Source of the DNA: an uncultured Bacteroidales bacterium
GTDB taxonomy: Bacteria; Bacteroidota; Bacteroidia; Bacteroidales; Bacteroidaceae
Direction: 5' to 3'
Assembly (NCBI GenBank): GCA_937906165.1
Contig: CALCYA010000075.1
Span: 1-24,230 of the forward strand
Length of the DNA: 24,230 nt
The first letter of the stretch is position 1. Each line of letters starts with the position of its first letter. Shown here piece by piece: positions 8,387 through 17,399 of this stretch. The notes beneath the pieces were generated by a model. The model was not told the DNA's origin and did no database searches. It saw nothing but the letters and a program-made list of their open reading frames with translations. The position numbers and the translations under genes are program-made.

Positions 8387-8394
8387 CAAAATTA
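8387..8394 (-). promoter_or_regulatory. Bacteroides-type -7 box for the envelope operon
   Basis: The minus strand reads TAATTTTG, an exact TAnnTTTG match, about 25 bp before the ATG at 8361. No good TTTG -33 box is seen at the expected distance. It lies in the 162-bp gap between ribD and the lipoprotein gene, the only long break between these minus-strand genes. Transcription would start near 8380. Confidence 0.6.
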
Positions 8395-8523
8395 GCAACA
8401 TTTTTCGGTTTATAAGACTTTTCGCGCGTTATTTATATTATTTTAAATATTAACAAGGCATTTTTAGGCTCAATTTGCACAAAAAAGCATGGATTCAAGG
8501 AGAATATGAATTTAAGAAACGGT

Positions 8524-9585
8524 CTACTGCTCGAAATACAGGATTCTGTTTCCTCCGCACTGTTCTTCACGCACCGGGACAGATAGAGGAAAAGCCGGAG
8601 CTGCCACACCTTCGTTTACAGACAATGCAGGATTAACCTCTACGCGTATGATATCCCATAAGCCTGCATCCATAAATGAGCGCAGCAGTTCCGCACCACC
8701 CTCGACAAGCAGGCTGTTAAGTTTCCTCGAATGCATAAAGGCCAGGATTTGAGGAATGATTCCATTAGAAAAATCGAGTTGTATCTGTTCGATATTTTTA
8801 CCAGACAACCCATTACGGCATACCGACGTAAAAACAACCGTCGGTAACGAGCCGTCAAACAGTCTCAGCCCAGGAGGCAGAACGCCCTCACGGTCTATTA
8901 CCATCCTCAATGGCGCACGCCCCGCCCAATGACGCACATCAAGAGAGGGGTCGTCAAGCAAAGCCGTGCGTGTACCCACCAGTATCGCATCGTGCATTGA
9001 ACGCAATTTGTGCACTGCCACACGCGACACACCATTGGAAATGCTCAAGGCCTTGCCGCCATTGCGATGCCTGTCGATAAAGCCATCGGAACTTTGCGCC
9101 CACTTCAAAGTGACAAAAGGACGCTTTTTCTGATGAAAAGCAAAAAAAGCGCCATTTAATCGGCGACTATCAGCCTCAAGAAGTCCCACAAGAACCTCTA
9201 TACCGGCCTCACGCATACGTGCAATTCCGCCCCCGTTAACCTGAGCATTGAAGTCGGTTGTCGCAATCACCACTCGCGCAATATGGCGGGCGATTATAAG
9301 ATCGCAGCAAGGAGGAGTCTTCCCATAATGGGAGCAAGGTTCAAGGCTAACATATATTGTAGAGCGCTCCAGAAGAGGCACATCACACTCCTTGACCGAG
9401 TTCACCGCATTGACCTCGGCATGAGGTTCACCTGCACGTACGTGGTACCCCTCACCTATTATACGCCCTTCACACACTATGACCGCGCCCACCATAGGAT
9501 TGGGCGAAGTGCTGCCTGAGCCGCACCTTGCGAGCTGGAGACAGCGTTGCATATACAATGTATCAACGGCTGAAAAAGCATTCAT
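8524..9585 (-). CDS. ribD: Bifunctional riboflavin biosynthesis deaminase/reductase RibD
   Basis: Carries out the second and third steps of riboflavin synthesis in the cytoplasm: deamination of the diaminopyrimidine, then NADPH-dependent reduction of the ribosyl side chain. I chose ATG 9585 (MNAFSAVDTLYMQRCLQLAR, 353 residues), because it fits the family's N-terminus; an in-frame ATG at 9618 would add 11 residues. The deaminase domain has SPNPMVGAV (27-35), the zinc/catalytic HAE (55-57), and PCSHYGKTPPC with zinc ligands Cys84 and Cys93. The reductase domain starts near PFVTLKWAQSSDGFID and ends with LLVEGGAELLRSFMDAGLWD. The length is standard. It stands apart from the metallophosphoesterase upstream and has its own promoter. 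Confidence 0.95.
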   Translation of the reverse strand: MNAFSAVDTLYMQRCLQLARCGSGSTSPNPMVGAVIVCEGRIIGEGYHVRAGEPHAEVNAVNSVKECDVPLLERSTIYVSLEPCSHYGKTPPCCDLIIARHIARVVIATTDFNAQVNGGGIARMREAGIEVLVGLLEADSRRLNGAFFAFHQKKRPFVTLKWAQSSDGFIDRHRNGGKALSISNGVSRVAVHKLRSMHDAILVGTRTALLDDPSLDVRHWAGRAPLRMVIDREGVLPPGLRLFDGSLPTVVFTSVCRNGLSGKNIEQIQLDFSNGIIPQILAFMHSRKLNSLLVEGGAELLRSFMDAGLWDIIRVEVNPALSVNEGVAAPAFPLSVPVREEQCGGNRILYFEQ

Positions 9586-9635
9586 TTGTAAACTATTTTT
9601 ACAATTCAAAAACAACATCCGAGATGTTCACGGGA

Positions 9636-9666
9636 CGAATATACAAAAAAGAGATGGCATGGCAAA
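9636..9666 (-). promoter_or_regulatory. Promoter for ribD
   Basis: On the minus strand a TTTG -33 box (9663-9666) is followed, 19 bp on, by TATATTCG (9636-9643), a one-mismatch TAnnTTTG box. The spacing is that of Bacteroides sigma-ABfr promoters. The box lies between the metallophosphoesterase stop and ribD and would start RNA near 9629. Confidence 0.6.
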
Positions 9667-9674
9667 ATACCAGC

Positions 9675-10508
9675 CTAACGGGCGACCCTTTTCAATGTGA
9701 GCAACACGACCTCGCTCGGAGCACAGAAACGGACTCTCTTGCGCGATGTACCTACACCGTTTGTCGTAATTACAGTTGTACCCGCAGTGGTAATGTTAAG
9801 ACCACTTAAGAAACGGTTGCCATATTGCGTATTCTTAACGGGGGTATAAAGGCCAAAAAGGCTCACCTGGCCTCCGTGAGTATGTCCCGAGAGAACCACA
9901 TCGGCATTGGCAGACGAACGCTCAGCATAGTCGGGAGTATGAGCCAGCAGTATTACAAACCCCTTGTCCTCAAGGTCATTCACCCGTTGCAGCATTGCAG
10001 AATCACAGGTGAAACTATTGCGTACACCGGCTATAAAAAGCAACTCCTCATCAGTTCCTAAACGAGCAACACTATCGGCCAGCAGCGCAACTCCATGCCT
10101 CTCCATAGCCTGCGCTATCAGCGGAGCATTCCTTCTCTCATGGTTGCCGAGCACAGCATATGTTCCGTAACGTGGCTGCACACATTCCAACGCCGCAAAC
10201 AGCGACACGATAGAATCATCATGTGTAACATAGTCACCACCCAGCAAAAGAAGGTCGGGCCGTATCTCCTCAAGGGAATTTACAAGCTTTTTGAGCCTCC
10301 TGGCTGTGAAAAGGCTGGGATAATGTATGTCAGACACAAATGCCACACGGCAACCATCAAACTTCACAGGAAGCCTATAACTCTCGATGCAGTACTCCTT
10401 TATTCGCCCCACACCGCTGGAAGAGAGTGTGGCACAAGACGAAATCAGCAGCATTACTGCTGCCGATAACATTATGGGAAACAACCAGAGGGTTCTTCTT
10501 CTCATCAT
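9675..10508 (-). CDS. Calcineurin-like metallophosphoesterase, predicted lipoprotein
   Basis: A 277-residue binuclear metal phosphoesterase. The N-terminus (positively charged MMRRR, then a hydrophobic core ending LLISSC) is a lipoprotein signal with Cys25, so the enzyme should be anchored outside the inner membrane. The family motifs are all visible in order: DIH (Asp60, His62), GGDY (Asp92), GNHE (121-124), AHTPD (His190) and GHTHGGQ (208-214). This set matches YkuE/YaeI-type enzymes, some of which act on lipids or UDP-sugar lipids; the substrate here cannot be read from sequence. It begins 3 bp after the ispF stop and probably belongs to the same transcript. All metal ligands are present, so an active enzyme is expected. 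Confidence 0.9.
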   Translation of the reverse strand: MMRRRTLWLFPIMLSAAVMLLISSCATLSSSGVGRIKEYCIESYRLPVKFDGCRVAFVSDIHYPSLFTARRLKKLVNSLEEIRPDLLLLGGDYVTHDDSIVSLFAALECVQPRYGTYAVLGNHERRNAPLIAQAMERHGVALLADSVARLGTDEELLFIAGVRNSFTCDSAMLQRVNDLEDKGFVILLAHTPDYAERSSANADVVLSGHTHGGQVSLFGLYTPVKNTQYGNRFLSGLNITTAGTTVITTNGVGTSRKRVRFCAPSEVVLLTLKRVAR

Positions 10509-10511
10509 TTA

Positions 10512-10988
10512 TCAATATTTCTCTATGAGCACCGTAGCGTATGCAGTAATGCCCTCCTTGCGCCCCTCGAAGCCAAGTTTCTCGGTTGTAGTCGCCTTGA
10601 TTGATAGACAATCCGGATCTATGCCGAGCACAGAAGCCATAGCCTCCTGCATGGCTGGGATATGCGGATTCAGCTTCGGTGCCTGTGCGGCAACGGTAGA
10701 ATCGATATTACCTATTCTGTAACCTTTCTCCTTGAGGAGCTCACTTGTGCGGCGCAACAGTATCTTACTGTCGATATTCAGAAATTCAGCCGACGTATCG
10801 GGGAACTGGTAACCGATGTCTCGCAGATTGGCTGCGCCCAAAAGCGCATCACAAATGGCATGAATGAGCACATCTGCATCAGAGTGCCCCGCAAGACCGA
10901 ACTCATATGGGATTTTCACACCGCCTATCCAAAGGTCGCGGTTTTCGACAAAGCGGTGCACATCAATTCCGAATCCTACTCTTATCAT
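10512..10988 (-). CDS. ispF: 2-C-methyl-D-erythritol 2,4-cyclodiphosphate synthase
   Basis: Fifth enzyme of the MEP isoprenoid pathway; it cyclises CDP-methylerythritol 2-phosphate with release of CMP. The 158-residue length is exactly typical for this homotrimer. Metal ligands are seen in GIDVHRF (Asp9, His11) and the third, His43, in SDADVLIHAICDALLG. Also present are the substrate-contact loop DIGYQFPDT and the C-terminal ATTTEKLGFEGRKEGITAYA. It starts 13 bp after porV and 3 bp before the phosphoesterase. Its product feeds the isoprenoids used by UppS, encoded a few kilobases away. Secure. Confidence 0.97.
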   Translation of the reverse strand: MIRVGFGIDVHRFVENRDLWIGGVKIPYEFGLAGHSDADVLIHAICDALLGAANLRDIGYQFPDTSAEFLNIDSKILLRRTSELLKEKGYRIGNIDSTVAAQAPKLNPHIPAMQEAMASVLGIDPDCLSIKATTTEKLGFEGRKEGITAYATVLIEKY

Positions 10989-11001
10989 ATCTATTATCTA
11001 T

Positions 11002-12186
11002 TTAACGTCTGAAAAGATCCTTCAAGCCGTCAAGATCGAACGACAGCGAGAAGCGCAGTGTCTGGTCAAGCGGGTTGGTCTGGGCTGTAGAAATAAGGTA
11101 TGCCGCATCTAACGAGAAGACACTCATGCGGAAGCCCGCACCGACTGTGAAATATTTGCGGTTGCCCTTGAACTCATTCTCATAGTGGTAACCTCCGCGC
11201 ACAGAGAACTGCTGGTTATAACAATACTCTACACCTACACCTCCGTATATCTCCTTGAGTTCCTCGCTGAAGCCACCAGGAGCATCACTGAATGATTTGA
11301 AGATACCCGAGATTGGGGAGATATCATTGTATCCGGTACTCTCAAGCCAAGTCTGGTACTCCGAGTAGTATGAGTTGTCACCCTGCTCATAACCGTTCTC
11401 CTCAAGGAACTGGCTATAGGTGGGACGTGTGGGCACCAACAGTTTGTTTATGTCGGCACTGAACGAGATTGTATTATACTCGTCTATGGGAATTAGCAAA
11501 GAAGCACCCAAACGGAGGTTCGTGGGGATAAACTCATTTGTAGCGCCGTCATCATAAGAGATCTTTGTACCGATGTTCGATACGTTAAGACCCAGACCAA
11601 GCATACATTCGCGGTTGCCTAACATTATATAGTTGTTGTAGTACATTGCGATATCAGCAGCAAAAGCGCTACCGGGGGACATATCCTCCGCATAGTTATA
11701 TTGCAAATCGCTGTGTATGTAACGCAAGGCGATGGCTGCCGAGAAAGTCTCGGAGAGCATACGCGAATATGCGATATCGAATGCCATCTCATAGGGTTTG
11801 ATGGTCATCTCATTCTCCACAAACACCTCGCCGAGCGAAAAGTATGTGAGCGAAGCACTCACCGCCGAGTAGTCACCTATGCGATAAAAACCGGCAAGGT
11901 TAATCAGGTCAATATCACTCACCAGCTGTCGCAGCCAAGGAGTGTAGGACATTGAAACACCCGCACGTGCTATATTGAAAGGATACTTAGCAGGGTTCCA
12001 GTACTGCGAGTTCGCATCTGCTTCGGTAGCAACACCGACATCTCCCAATGCTCCCGCACGCGCATCGGGCGCAATTGACAATGAGGTAACACCTGTGTAT
12101 ATAGGGTTGAACTGCTCTTTCTGTGCAAGCGCCGGCAGCACCATCAGCACCATCAGCAGGATTGTCAGGATTCTCTTTTTTATCAT
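11002..12186 (-). CDS. porV: Type IX secretion outer-membrane protein PorV
   Basis: Fourteen-stranded FadL-like outer-membrane barrel that carries type IX cargo proteins from the translocon to the PorU attachment complex. The 394-residue protein has a signal peptide (1-21, ending LPALA before Gln). It then has the characteristic PorV opening TGVTSLSIAPDARAGALGDV followed by an NSQYWNPAKYPF-type turn. Regularly spaced amphipathic strands follow (AVSASLTYFSLGEVFV, AIALRYIHSDLQYNY). The C-terminus LRFSLSFDLDGLKDLFRR is barrel-like. It lies directly downstream of porU (55-bp gap), the conserved partner arrangement. I use PorV rather than the PorP or PorQ barrel names because of the opening motif and the porU neighbour. 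Confidence 0.93.
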   Translation of the reverse strand: MIKKRILTILLMVLMVLPALAQKEQFNPIYTGVTSLSIAPDARAGALGDVGVATEADANSQYWNPAKYPFNIARAGVSMSYTPWLRQLVSDIDLINLAGFYRIGDYSAVSASLTYFSLGEVFVENEMTIKPYEMAFDIAYSRMLSETFSAAIALRYIHSDLQYNYAEDMSPGSAFAADIAMYYNNYIMLGNRECMLGLGLNVSNIGTKISYDDGATNEFIPTNLRLGASLLIPIDEYNTISFSADINKLLVPTRPTYSQFLEENGYEQGDNSYYSEYQTWLESTGYNDISPISGIFKSFSDAPGGFSEELKEIYGGVGVEYCYNQQFSVRGGYHYENEFKGNRKYFTVGAGFRMSVFSLDAAYLISTAQTNPLDQTLRFSLSFDLDGLKDLFRR

Positions 12187-12241
12187 TGTTCTTATTCTTT
12201 TGCGTTATTGTGCATTGCTCTATTATAAACTATAAAAAGCA

Positions 12242-15200
12242 TCATTTATTGTTTATCACGACTATTTTAATTGTACGTGTCTCGGACTCGCTGCCATCTA
12301 CCGCAATGTATGCACGTGCAAGATATACACCTGTAGCCAGAGGCTGGCCTCCCTGTGCTGTACCATCCCAACTGCATGTATATACAAGTCCGTCGCACAT
12401 GCTCTTTGTTGTATTGCTCCAAAGTGTCTGGCCCTGGAAGTTGAAGATATCGATGGTCACCTCAAGTTCGCTCTGCGGACGGTTGTGCGTAAGTTCGAAA
12501 GTTGTGCCGCTGCCGTACACCACCGGTGACGGATTAACCTTCAGCTGCACAAACTCGGGAGCAAGATCCGGATTGACCACAAAATACACCTTAGCCACTG
12601 AAGAGTTGTTGTACAGGTCCCACGCCCGTAATACAAGAGTGTGTTCACCAGGCTCAAGGCGGTTAAGCGGCAACATTATTTTTCCACGCTTGTAATCACC
12701 CACCTCGGGAACAAACATGCTATTGAGATTATATGTATGATGCGGACTGTTGTCAATCATTGCAGTTATATCATGCCCGACACCTGTACCCACAGTGTTT
12801 ATGCCGTTCTCGTCATAAAGTTCAACCCATAGGCAAGGAGTAGAATTCACCTCATCTCCATCGACAAATGACGGATCATTAAGATAGAGTTTTATATCAG
12901 GGCCTATGCCATCGTTCACCACATCCTGTGCAGTGCCGCCTACAGTAAAGTTTTCGTACCTGCCTTGCGCAGAGCGGAGAAAAGAGGAGTCAACCGCAAA
13001 GAAACTGAGAAGTCCCGGCTCGTCGCTATAGCTTATATCCATCGGAACTGGAGCCGTAAACGAGAAACGCCCATTGACTACTGAATCGCTACCCGAGAAG
13101 AGCACCTTGTTGAAAGCTGTATACTGATGACTGCCCAACCCGGTATTGTTACGCGTGTTCACATCCTCGGCACTATCAAAGAGTGTGGAATAAAGCACAC
13201 CTGTAAAATCATCGGCAATAGAGCCGTCACGCCTCACCACATGCCCCTCCACCGCAAGCTGCCCGCCTGCAGGAAGTTGCGAGATCGCCGACACGTCGGC
13301 ACCGTTGAAACTGTCGACAACGACCTTGTACTGAGGAATTTTAAGCCGCAAGGCAGGGTCACCCAACAATATATACTGCAATTTATTGACACTGACATCA
13401 CTGCCCACAGCTATGACATTGTTTTTCGCGCGCCGCACAGCATCGCCCACAGCATCGGGGGCACCGCTCTCCACAGAAAGAAAAAGTTCGCGCATGAATG
13501 CCTTGTCTATGACCGCATTATAACTTTGCAGCACAGTTCGTGTTGTTGTAAAAAGACCCACAGCAGCACCATCGGGATTGAGCATGGCAACTTCCGCAAC
13601 AGAGTTGTCACCGAGGTCAAACGGACCTACATCACACGACGCGGTAACCCACAAAGGCAACCGAGGCGACTTAAGGGCGGCCATGTCCGATGCCTTCCAC
13701 ACAAGTTCGTGTGACAGCAAATTTGCGCTACCGTGACCTGTATAGTTCACTACAAGTGCGCCCTCATTAAGGCGGTCATATATAGCTTGTGTCACAGCAG
13801 GATAGCGTAGACCTGTAGCCGAAGCCTCAGGCGGGAAATCATCCCAATATATCCTGTCGAGCACAAATGAAGGGTAATATTTGTCCATTATTGCAGCAAT
13901 GCTGTCGGCATCCTTCATATGCTGGTTAGGCATGATCTTGTCACCGTCATCGGCAAGCAACGTAACGACATTCTGCCATGCACCGGCATTCTCGTTACGC
14001 ATATAAGAGATAGTCTTGTCAACAACAGCATTAGCCTCCGGCACATTCTGTACGGGGAAACGACCGACACCGATGTCAACCTTTTCACGTGTATGGTTAG
14101 AACCCTCGCCGTCGTCAAGGAATCCCATATAATCCTCGAGCACATACGACTCGATTGCATCCACCGAGTTCTTTGACTCATAGCACAGGAGATAATCACT
14201 CTGTTTGCGACCGGGGAAAGTAATCAGACGGTTGTCGTACCATGAATCTCCGAAAAGAAGGAGATACTTGGGGGCATCAGCCGCTGTTGATGCACGGTCG
14301 TACAGCATCTTCATCAGACGACGGTATGCCGTAATATCAGGCGTACCAGATGAGAACTCATTATAAACCTGCTGCGCGGTAACGACTTCCACTGTAAGGC
14401 CGTCCATCGAGCGGTGTGCCTCGGCAAGACGCTCGGCAGCAGGAATGAAATTACCGTTGGAAGGTACAATTATTACCATATCTGTCTGCCCCATCGCATG
14501 AAGATTCTGGTTTGGAACAGTTCCTACGACCTTTACTGACGGGAAAGCGCCTTTTGAATCAAACACTACAATGTTGCCATTTGCAGATGCAGGTGCTACA
14601 ACTTCGTATGTTGTACCTTCAAGTTTGCCTTCCAACAGCGTTGCCGGTGAGTAACCAGACACATCCCAAACCCTTGTATTGGCATTGCAACCGTCTATCT
14701 TGAAAAGCGCATTGCCTCCTGTAGCATCACCACGGAACAGAGTCTGCGAACCATAAAGAGCAAGTTTACGGGTAAAATTGAGAGTTATATAATCAAGGAA
14801 GCCGCTGACGGCATTACTTTGCACTGCGTGCGACAGTTTGATGACCGGGTTGTCGGCAAGTCCCGTTTCTATTTTGAAGTTCCTTGTGACTATCTTGCCG
14901 AGCTCACCGCCCGAAGTGGATGCGATGGAGAGGGAGCCCAGCTGGGTGCCACCCATGCTCACATCAACACGCGACGCCTCAGCACCGTTCGTTGCAAAAG
15001 AGAGTTCAAGCATGCCCGTGCCGTCCACAATACCAGCTACCGGGAACTTATAGCTCACCACACGCCCTTGCGAGTAGTCATAGTCATCGACAAGTATCCT
15101 ACCATAGGCACATAGGCTCTTCTTGTCCTTCTCGTAAAGGGCATAATCTTTAAAAGTCGTATATTCCTTGCCGGTAGCCTGCAAGGACTTGACAGGAAAT

Positions 15201-15982
15201 TCCATCGGAGCCACCTCTCCTTCGGTGAGGAAATAACAGCCGTAATCGGAATACACATTGCGTGAATGCGAGAACATCGGTTGGGTATAACTCCAGCTGA
15301 CCACACCTTTAGCATAAAACAGGATATAACCGTCCTCATGCCAAAGAGGAACCTCACAAAGGTCATCAGGTAGATTTTCAATACCTTTTTCAGGAAGCAT
15401 ATGGCCGCCGTAACCGTAAAGGCGCACATTGGCAGGATCCTGAAAACCCATCTTCTTGAGCTCGTTATGGGTAATCTTGTGGATTCCGTTCTCACTGACA
15501 GAGACCATCACCCATTTCCCCGACGCGAGCACAGAATTTGCAGCATAGCGCTCGGATGTAGAGCGTGTTGCCACAGCACTCCTTTGCGGACGCAGAGCCT
15601 TGTCCACCACAATCTTGTATGAATTTATGCGGTAATACTCACCGTCGCGCATCACAACCGGCACAAATGAGAGGTCAAGCTGAGGCTGTTTCGCCTGTAT
15701 ACCCACATGGCACTCCACTAATGGCGAAGCAGGCAGGGTTGCATACTTTCCTGTCAAAGAATAGCGTGCCACTTCCTCGGCTGTCATTCGCTGGTATTCG
15801 GGATACTCTACATGTGCCGTATACTCATACAACGCATAATCATCAGGCAAGTCAACCACCTGCGCACAATGAGGCAACAGCGAGTCGCCACTGAGCGAGG
15901 ACCACTGCACGTCGGCAAACTGCGCCCGCGCCGTAAAGACACACATCGCGCACAGTGCAAACAATATATTCTTTATTCTCAT
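12242..15982 (-). CDS. porU: Type IX secretion system sortase PorU
   Basis: Gingipain-like (C25 family) surface sortase. It removes the C-terminal signal domain of type IX cargo and attaches the cargo to anionic lipopolysaccharide. The 1246 residues comprise a signal peptide (1-20, cut after ARA), a long N-terminal beta-rich region, and the C25 catalytic domain from about 500. The domain shows VIIVPSNG, LLLFGDSWYDNR, VVNYTGHGSANL (catalytic His750) and WVTASCDVGPFD (catalytic Cys783). Ig-like domains follow, then a C-terminal domain (about 1160-1246) with FNFQGQTLW and ATGVYLARA, typical of type IX C-terminal domains, which PorU is known to retain. It starts 4 bp after the fumarylacetoacetase-family gene and is followed by porV. 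The catalytic pair is intact. Confidence 0.95.
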   Translation of the reverse strand: MRIKNILFALCAMCVFTARAQFADVQWSSLSGDSLLPHCAQVVDLPDDYALYEYTAHVEYPEYQRMTAEEVARYSLTGKYATLPASPLVECHVGIQAKQPQLDLSFVPVVMRDGEYYRINSYKIVVDKALRPQRSAVATRSTSERYAANSVLASGKWVMVSVSENGIHKITHNELKKMGFQDPANVRLYGYGGHMLPEKGIENLPDDLCEVPLWHEDGYILFYAKGVVSWSYTQPMFSHSRNVYSDYGCYFLTEGEVAPMEFPVKSLQATGKEYTTFKDYALYEKDKKSLCAYGRILVDDYDYSQGRVVSYKFPVAGIVDGTGMLELSFATNGAEASRVDVSMGGTQLGSLSIASTSGGELGKIVTRNFKIETGLADNPVIKLSHAVQSNAVSGFLDYITLNFTRKLALYGSQTLFRGDATGGNALFKIDGCNANTRVWDVSGYSPATLLEGKLEGTTYEVVAPASANGNIVVFDSKGAFPSVKVVGTVPNQNLHAMGQTDMVIIVPSNGNFIPAAERLAEAHRSMDGLTVEVVTAQQVYNEFSSGTPDITAYRRLMKMLYDRASTAADAPKYLLLFGDSWYDNRLITFPGRKQSDYLLCYESKNSVDAIESYVLEDYMGFLDDGEGSNHTREKVDIGVGRFPVQNVPEANAVVDKTISYMRNENAGAWQNVVTLLADDGDKIMPNQHMKDADSIAAIMDKYYPSFVLDRIYWDDFPPEASATGLRYPAVTQAIYDRLNEGALVVNYTGHGSANLLSHELVWKASDMAALKSPRLPLWVTASCDVGPFDLGDNSVAEVAMLNPDGAAVGLFTTTRTVLQSYNAVIDKAFMRELFLSVESGAPDAVGDAVRRAKNNVIAVGSDVSVNKLQYILLGDPALRLKIPQYKVVVDSFNGADVSAISQLPAGGQLAVEGHVVRRDGSIADDFTGVLYSTLFDSAEDVNTRNNTGLGSHQYTAFNKVLFSGSDSVVNGRFSFTAPVPMDISYSDEPGLLSFFAVDSSFLRSAQGRYENFTVGGTAQDVVNDGIGPDIKLYLNDPSFVDGDEVNSTPCLWVELYDENGINTVGTGVGHDITAMIDNSPHHTYNLNSMFVPEVGDYKRGKIMLPLNRLEPGEHTLVLRAWDLYNNSSVAKVYFVVNPDLAPEFVQLKVNPSPVVYGSGTTFELTHNRPQSELEVTIDIFNFQGQTLWSNTTKSMCDGLVYTCSWDGTAQGGQPLATGVYLARAYIAVDGSESETRTIKIVVINNK

Positions 15983-15986
15983 AGCA

Positions 15987-16601
15987 TTATCTTACTTGGA
16001 AGTCAAGGACTTTATCATCATTTATATAACCTCTCAAATGTGTACCTATTGAGACTGGACCGCTGCCTGCCGGAGTTCCCGTAAAGATGAGATCACCGGT
16101 CTTGAGAGTGCAGAAACGGCTGATATATGCGATTATCTCATCCACCTTGAAAAGCATCTGCGCTGTACTCGCACTCTGTACCACCTTGTCGTCGACGGTA
16201 AGCGAAAACGGCACATCGTTTATGTCATACTGCTCCACCGGACGGAACTCACCCAACACAGCCGAACCGTCGAAGCCCTTGCTAAGTTCCCACGGCGCAC
16301 CGGCCTCGATGAAGGCGCGCTGCATATCGCGCGCAGTGAAATCGATACCCACTGTTATCGCATCATAATAGCGGTAGGCGAAGCGGGCGGGGATACTTTT
16401 CCCCAACTTGTTGATGCGTACCACAATCTCGGCCTCATAGTCGACGCGCCCCAAGAAATCAGGCACATAGAAATGCTTGCCGTTCTTTATGATTGCCGAG
16501 TCGGGCTTCATGAATATCATGGGGACAGCAGGTTTCTCAACCGTACCGTCAAACTCCAATGCGTGTTCTGCATAGTTCTTTCCTACCGCAATAATCTTCA
16601 T
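15987..16601 (-). CDS. Fumarylacetoacetate hydrolase-family protein
   Basis: A 204-residue single-domain member of the FAH superfamily, resembling FAHD1/YcgM enzymes reported as acylpyruvate hydrolases or oxaloacetate decarboxylase/tautomerases. Visible are the N-terminal VGKNYAEHALEF, the KPDSAI segment, the metal-binding DYEAEIV (Glu56, Glu58) with Asp87 in VGIDFTARDMQ, and the closing DLIFTGTPAGSGPV that lines the active site. All three acidic metal ligands are present. The true substrate cannot be decided from sequence. The start ATG overlaps the rex stop by 4 bp, so it is translationally coupled to the redox repressor; the porU gene follows after 4 bp. Confidence 0.9.
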   Translation of the reverse strand: MKIIAVGKNYAEHALEFDGTVEKPAVPMIFMKPDSAIIKNGKHFYVPDFLGRVDYEAEIVVRINKLGKSIPARFAYRYYDAITVGIDFTARDMQRAFIEAGAPWELSKGFDGSAVLGEFRPVEQYDINDVPFSLTVDDKVVQSASTAQMLFKVDEIIAYISRFCTLKTGDLIFTGTPAGSGPVSIGTHLRGYINDDKVLDFQVR

Positions 16602-17260
16602 CTGTCTTTATCATTTTCGCCGGGGAGTCCCTCAAGGCGGTTAAACATCAGTGAAAGGTGTGCATAGAGCGAAGTGTTCTGCACAACGATATCTTCGGGG
16701 ACGCGTATGCGCAAGGGTGTAAAATTCCAGATAGCCTTGATACCCCACACCACCATTTTGTCGGCCACCTCCTGCGCACGGTCGATGGGCACAGTAAGGA
16801 TACCTATTCTCACGTTATATCGCTTTATCTTTGCTTCAAGCTCATTGATGTGGAACACCGGAATTCCGGCTATGCTGTGCCCCACCACACGGGGGTTGGT
16901 ATCAAAAGCCGCCACCACCTCAAGACCGAACTGCTTCAGACCGGAATCATTCATCAACGCACTTCCCAGACGTCCGGCACCGAAGATGAATGCCTTGTGT
17001 ATGCGTGTAAAGCCCAGGAAATCCTCGAGCACTGCAAGCAGATGGTCAATATCATAACCCACACGTGTACGGCCGACGATATTCACACATGAGAGGTCCT
17101 TTGCTATCTGTGACGCCACGATGTTGGTCTCTTTCGAGAGACGGGTTGACGACACATACTGCTCGCCGCGCTGCTTCAGCAGACGGCACACCGACAGATA
17201 CCACGGCAGGCGGCGCAATGTAGGTTCCGGAACTTTCTCTATTTTTGTAGCTGTTGTCAT
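16598..17260 (-). CDS. rex: Redox-sensing transcriptional repressor Rex
   Basis: Dimeric repressor that binds DNA when the NADH/NAD+ ratio is low and releases it on binding NADH. The 220-residue protein has a winged-helix domain (about 10-80: EPTLRRLPWYLSVCRLL, VSSTRLSKETNIVASQIAKD, GRTRVGYDIDHL). A Rossmann domain follows with GAGRLG (94-99), and Asp120 in AAFDTNP closes the nucleotide site. The C-terminal helix ends in HLSLMFNRLEGL, the domain-swapped helix of the family. It is the first minus-strand gene after the divergent intergenic region, and overlaps the next gene by 4 bp. Regulation of its own operon is plausible given a candidate operator over its promoter. Secure. Confidence 0.96.
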   Translation of the reverse strand: MTTATKIEKVPEPTLRRLPWYLSVCRLLKQRGEQYVSSTRLSKETNIVASQIAKDLSCVNIVGRTRVGYDIDHLLAVLEDFLGFTRIHKAFIFGAGRLGSALMNDSGLKQFGLEVVAAFDTNPRVVGHSIAGIPVFHINELEAKIKRYNVRIGILTVPIDRAQEVADKMVVWGIKAIWNFTPLRIRVPEDIVVQNTSLYAHLSLMFNRLEGLPGENDKDR

Positions 17261-17399
17261 CTGTGATACTTTGGTTTATGCGCATAATATCGCGCGTGCT
17301 ATTATATAACGTAACAAAAATAAGGTTATTTTACGAAGCAATGAAATTTGTCACAAAAATATTGTAACTTAGTAGCCGACATAAACCAACACAACAGAA
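17261..17399. promoter_or_regulatory. Divergent rex / SUI1 control region with candidate Rex operator
   Basis: On the minus strand TATTTTTG (17315-17322) matches the TAnnTTTG -7 box for rex, with a weak TTTC at 17343-17346 as -33 (20-bp spacing). Across that -33 lies TGA-N6-TCACAA (17342-17356), with a dyad TGA/TCA and one full TCACAA half-site. Rex operators are usually TTGTGA-N6-TCACAA, so one half is degenerate here. A convincing promoter for the plus-strand gene is not seen; TAACTTAG at 17365-17372 is a weak candidate. Confidence 0.45.

Noticed and set aside
8483..8523. Terminator after ribD
   Set aside because: Only a 5-bp ATTCA/TGAAT pairing with no T-tract in the transcribed direction is visible.
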